A DNA stretch of 64,000 bases from Lingula anatina (lineage: Eukaryota; Brachiopoda; Lingulata; Lingulida; Lingulidae). The DNA is taken from assembly GCF_001039355.2 (NCBI RefSeq), contig NW_019776057.1, positions 675,299 through 739,298 on the forward strand, in the 5' to 3' direction. The first letter of the stretch is position 1, and every line of letters begins with the position of its first letter. A program made the translations under genes and the position numbers. Below are positions 63,070 to 64,000 of the stretch, in pieces. The notes under the pieces were generated by a model. The model was not told where the DNA came from, ran no database searches, and saw only the letters and a program-made list of their open reading frames with translations.

Positions 63070-64000
63070 CTGTAAGAATACAATGAATAAGATTACTTTT
63101 ACCCAGCAAGAACAGCAAATTTAAAACAATATTGAATCAACATTATAGTTTAACATTTTGCAAACATAGAGTTCAACTTTGTTGGAAATGGACACCGCAA
63201 ATACTAACTTATGAAGTTGAAAAAATATTATCCATTGATACTAACAAGGCAAGACATTTTTAAGTTGGCTGTAAACTGAAAATTTCTGCCAAAAAACTGA
63301 TTTAAGTCAGCCCTACCATTATACTGACTGAGGTTCAAGCATACTAGTAGTTTTAACTTCCCACCCTGAGAACATTTACATGTTTTAGAGCAACAAATGT
63401 AAATTATATTCTAAGTAATTCATTTTAGTTGTATTGTTTTCTAGATGGACATAATATATACATTCTAGCATATAATCTTAAAGGATATGCTGTGTTCCTT
63501 TAAAACTTAACATTCAACAAAATTTCTCCATGTTATGTTTGAATATGTCTTTATTATCTAATACAGTAGTGAACATTGTTTTCCCTAGACAATAGTCCTC
63601 TTTTTCATATATTTAGTATTGAACTAGAGGATCAGAGAGGCGATACCGCCTCCGAATATTGTACCACCAGCTGGAGCAAGCGCATTCGTATAGATCCCAA
63701 CATACACAAAATAAGGGACACAGCCACCAGTTTTGTGCTTGACAAGCTGTAAAAATGCAATCAACAAGAATTTTTAAACTATTGCAAAAAATATATATGG
63801 TACAATCAAATTTAAGTTCTTCGTAAGGTAGGTCAAGGGTCAATTTCAAGGTCACAGTAAATTGCCAGTATATGACTTCCTATTCAAGTTCAAGAGTAAC
63901 TATGGACCTATCTCTGTCAAGTTTGAAGTTAAAAGAGAAAGAAATTAGCAGAGTTCAGTTCATGATAAAAAGTAGGTCAAAGGTCAATTTCAAGGTCACA
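63070..64000. repeat. GDA intron with an inverted copy of the DR1-bearing repeat
   Basis: No exon is recognised. From about 63630 to the window edge lies, in reverse orientation, the interspersed repeat also seen at 56777-57100 and 58250-58400: TTGCCAGTATATGACTTCCT, then AGAGTAACTATGGACC and AGGTCAAAGGTCAATTTCAA. It runs off the end of the window. The 5' exon(s) of GDA must be beyond. Confidence 0.6.

Overview
The window is nuclear DNA of an invertebrate animal. It is AT-rich, with many short exons in long introns, GT-AG and some GC-AG splice sites, many microsatellites, and DNA-transposon relics. The proteins are animal orthologues of roughly vertebrate length. The repeats and gene make-up look lophotrochozoan, perhaps molluscan, but the phylum is inference. 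Most open reading frames are intronic noise. The real genes were rebuilt exon by exon from splice sites, phase and family conservation.

Layout. (1) 1357-21554, plus: a PP2A regulatory subunit of the B56 family (PPP2R5E-like), with a 10.7 kb first intron and two tandem, phase-matched versions of exon 3. (2) 24753-32287, minus: GNPAT, the peroxisomal first enzyme of ether-lipid synthesis, complete and ending in the peroxisomal signal AKL. (3) 32834-40889, plus: a secreted alpha/beta-hydrolase of about 1008 residues, divergent from GNPAT across a 546-bp shared start region. (4) 42820-63069, minus: guanine deaminase (GDA), lacking only the N-terminal exon(s). PPP2R5 and GNPAT converge at 21.6-24.7 kb. 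The hydrolase and GDA converge at 40.9-42.8 kb.

The most unusual region is the 11.6-kb GDA intron. It holds a 10.93-kb insertion (49682-60614) bounded by inverted ends starting TATGGTGGCCCC and by a 6-bp direct duplication ATGTAC. It starts 20 nt into the intron. Inside are a second left end (54354), two spliced exons of an N-terminal transposase-like helix-turn-helix protein, and, between the two left ends, 4.5 kb of foreign-looking DNA with an intact thrombospondin type-1 exon on the opposite strand to GDA. The simplest reading is a composite transposon (IS3EU-like, tentative) that carried off a piece of another gene.

Other points: three of about 49 reconstructed introns use GC donors, all AG|GCAAGT; two MITE families and a 711-bp foldback element with a 5-bp target duplication; an interspersed repeat carrying exact DR1 nuclear-receptor motifs; a candidate 15-nt microexon; and a possible truncating alternative exon in GNPAT. 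The four host genes have no evident shared pathway; their neighbourhood is simply the local gene order.
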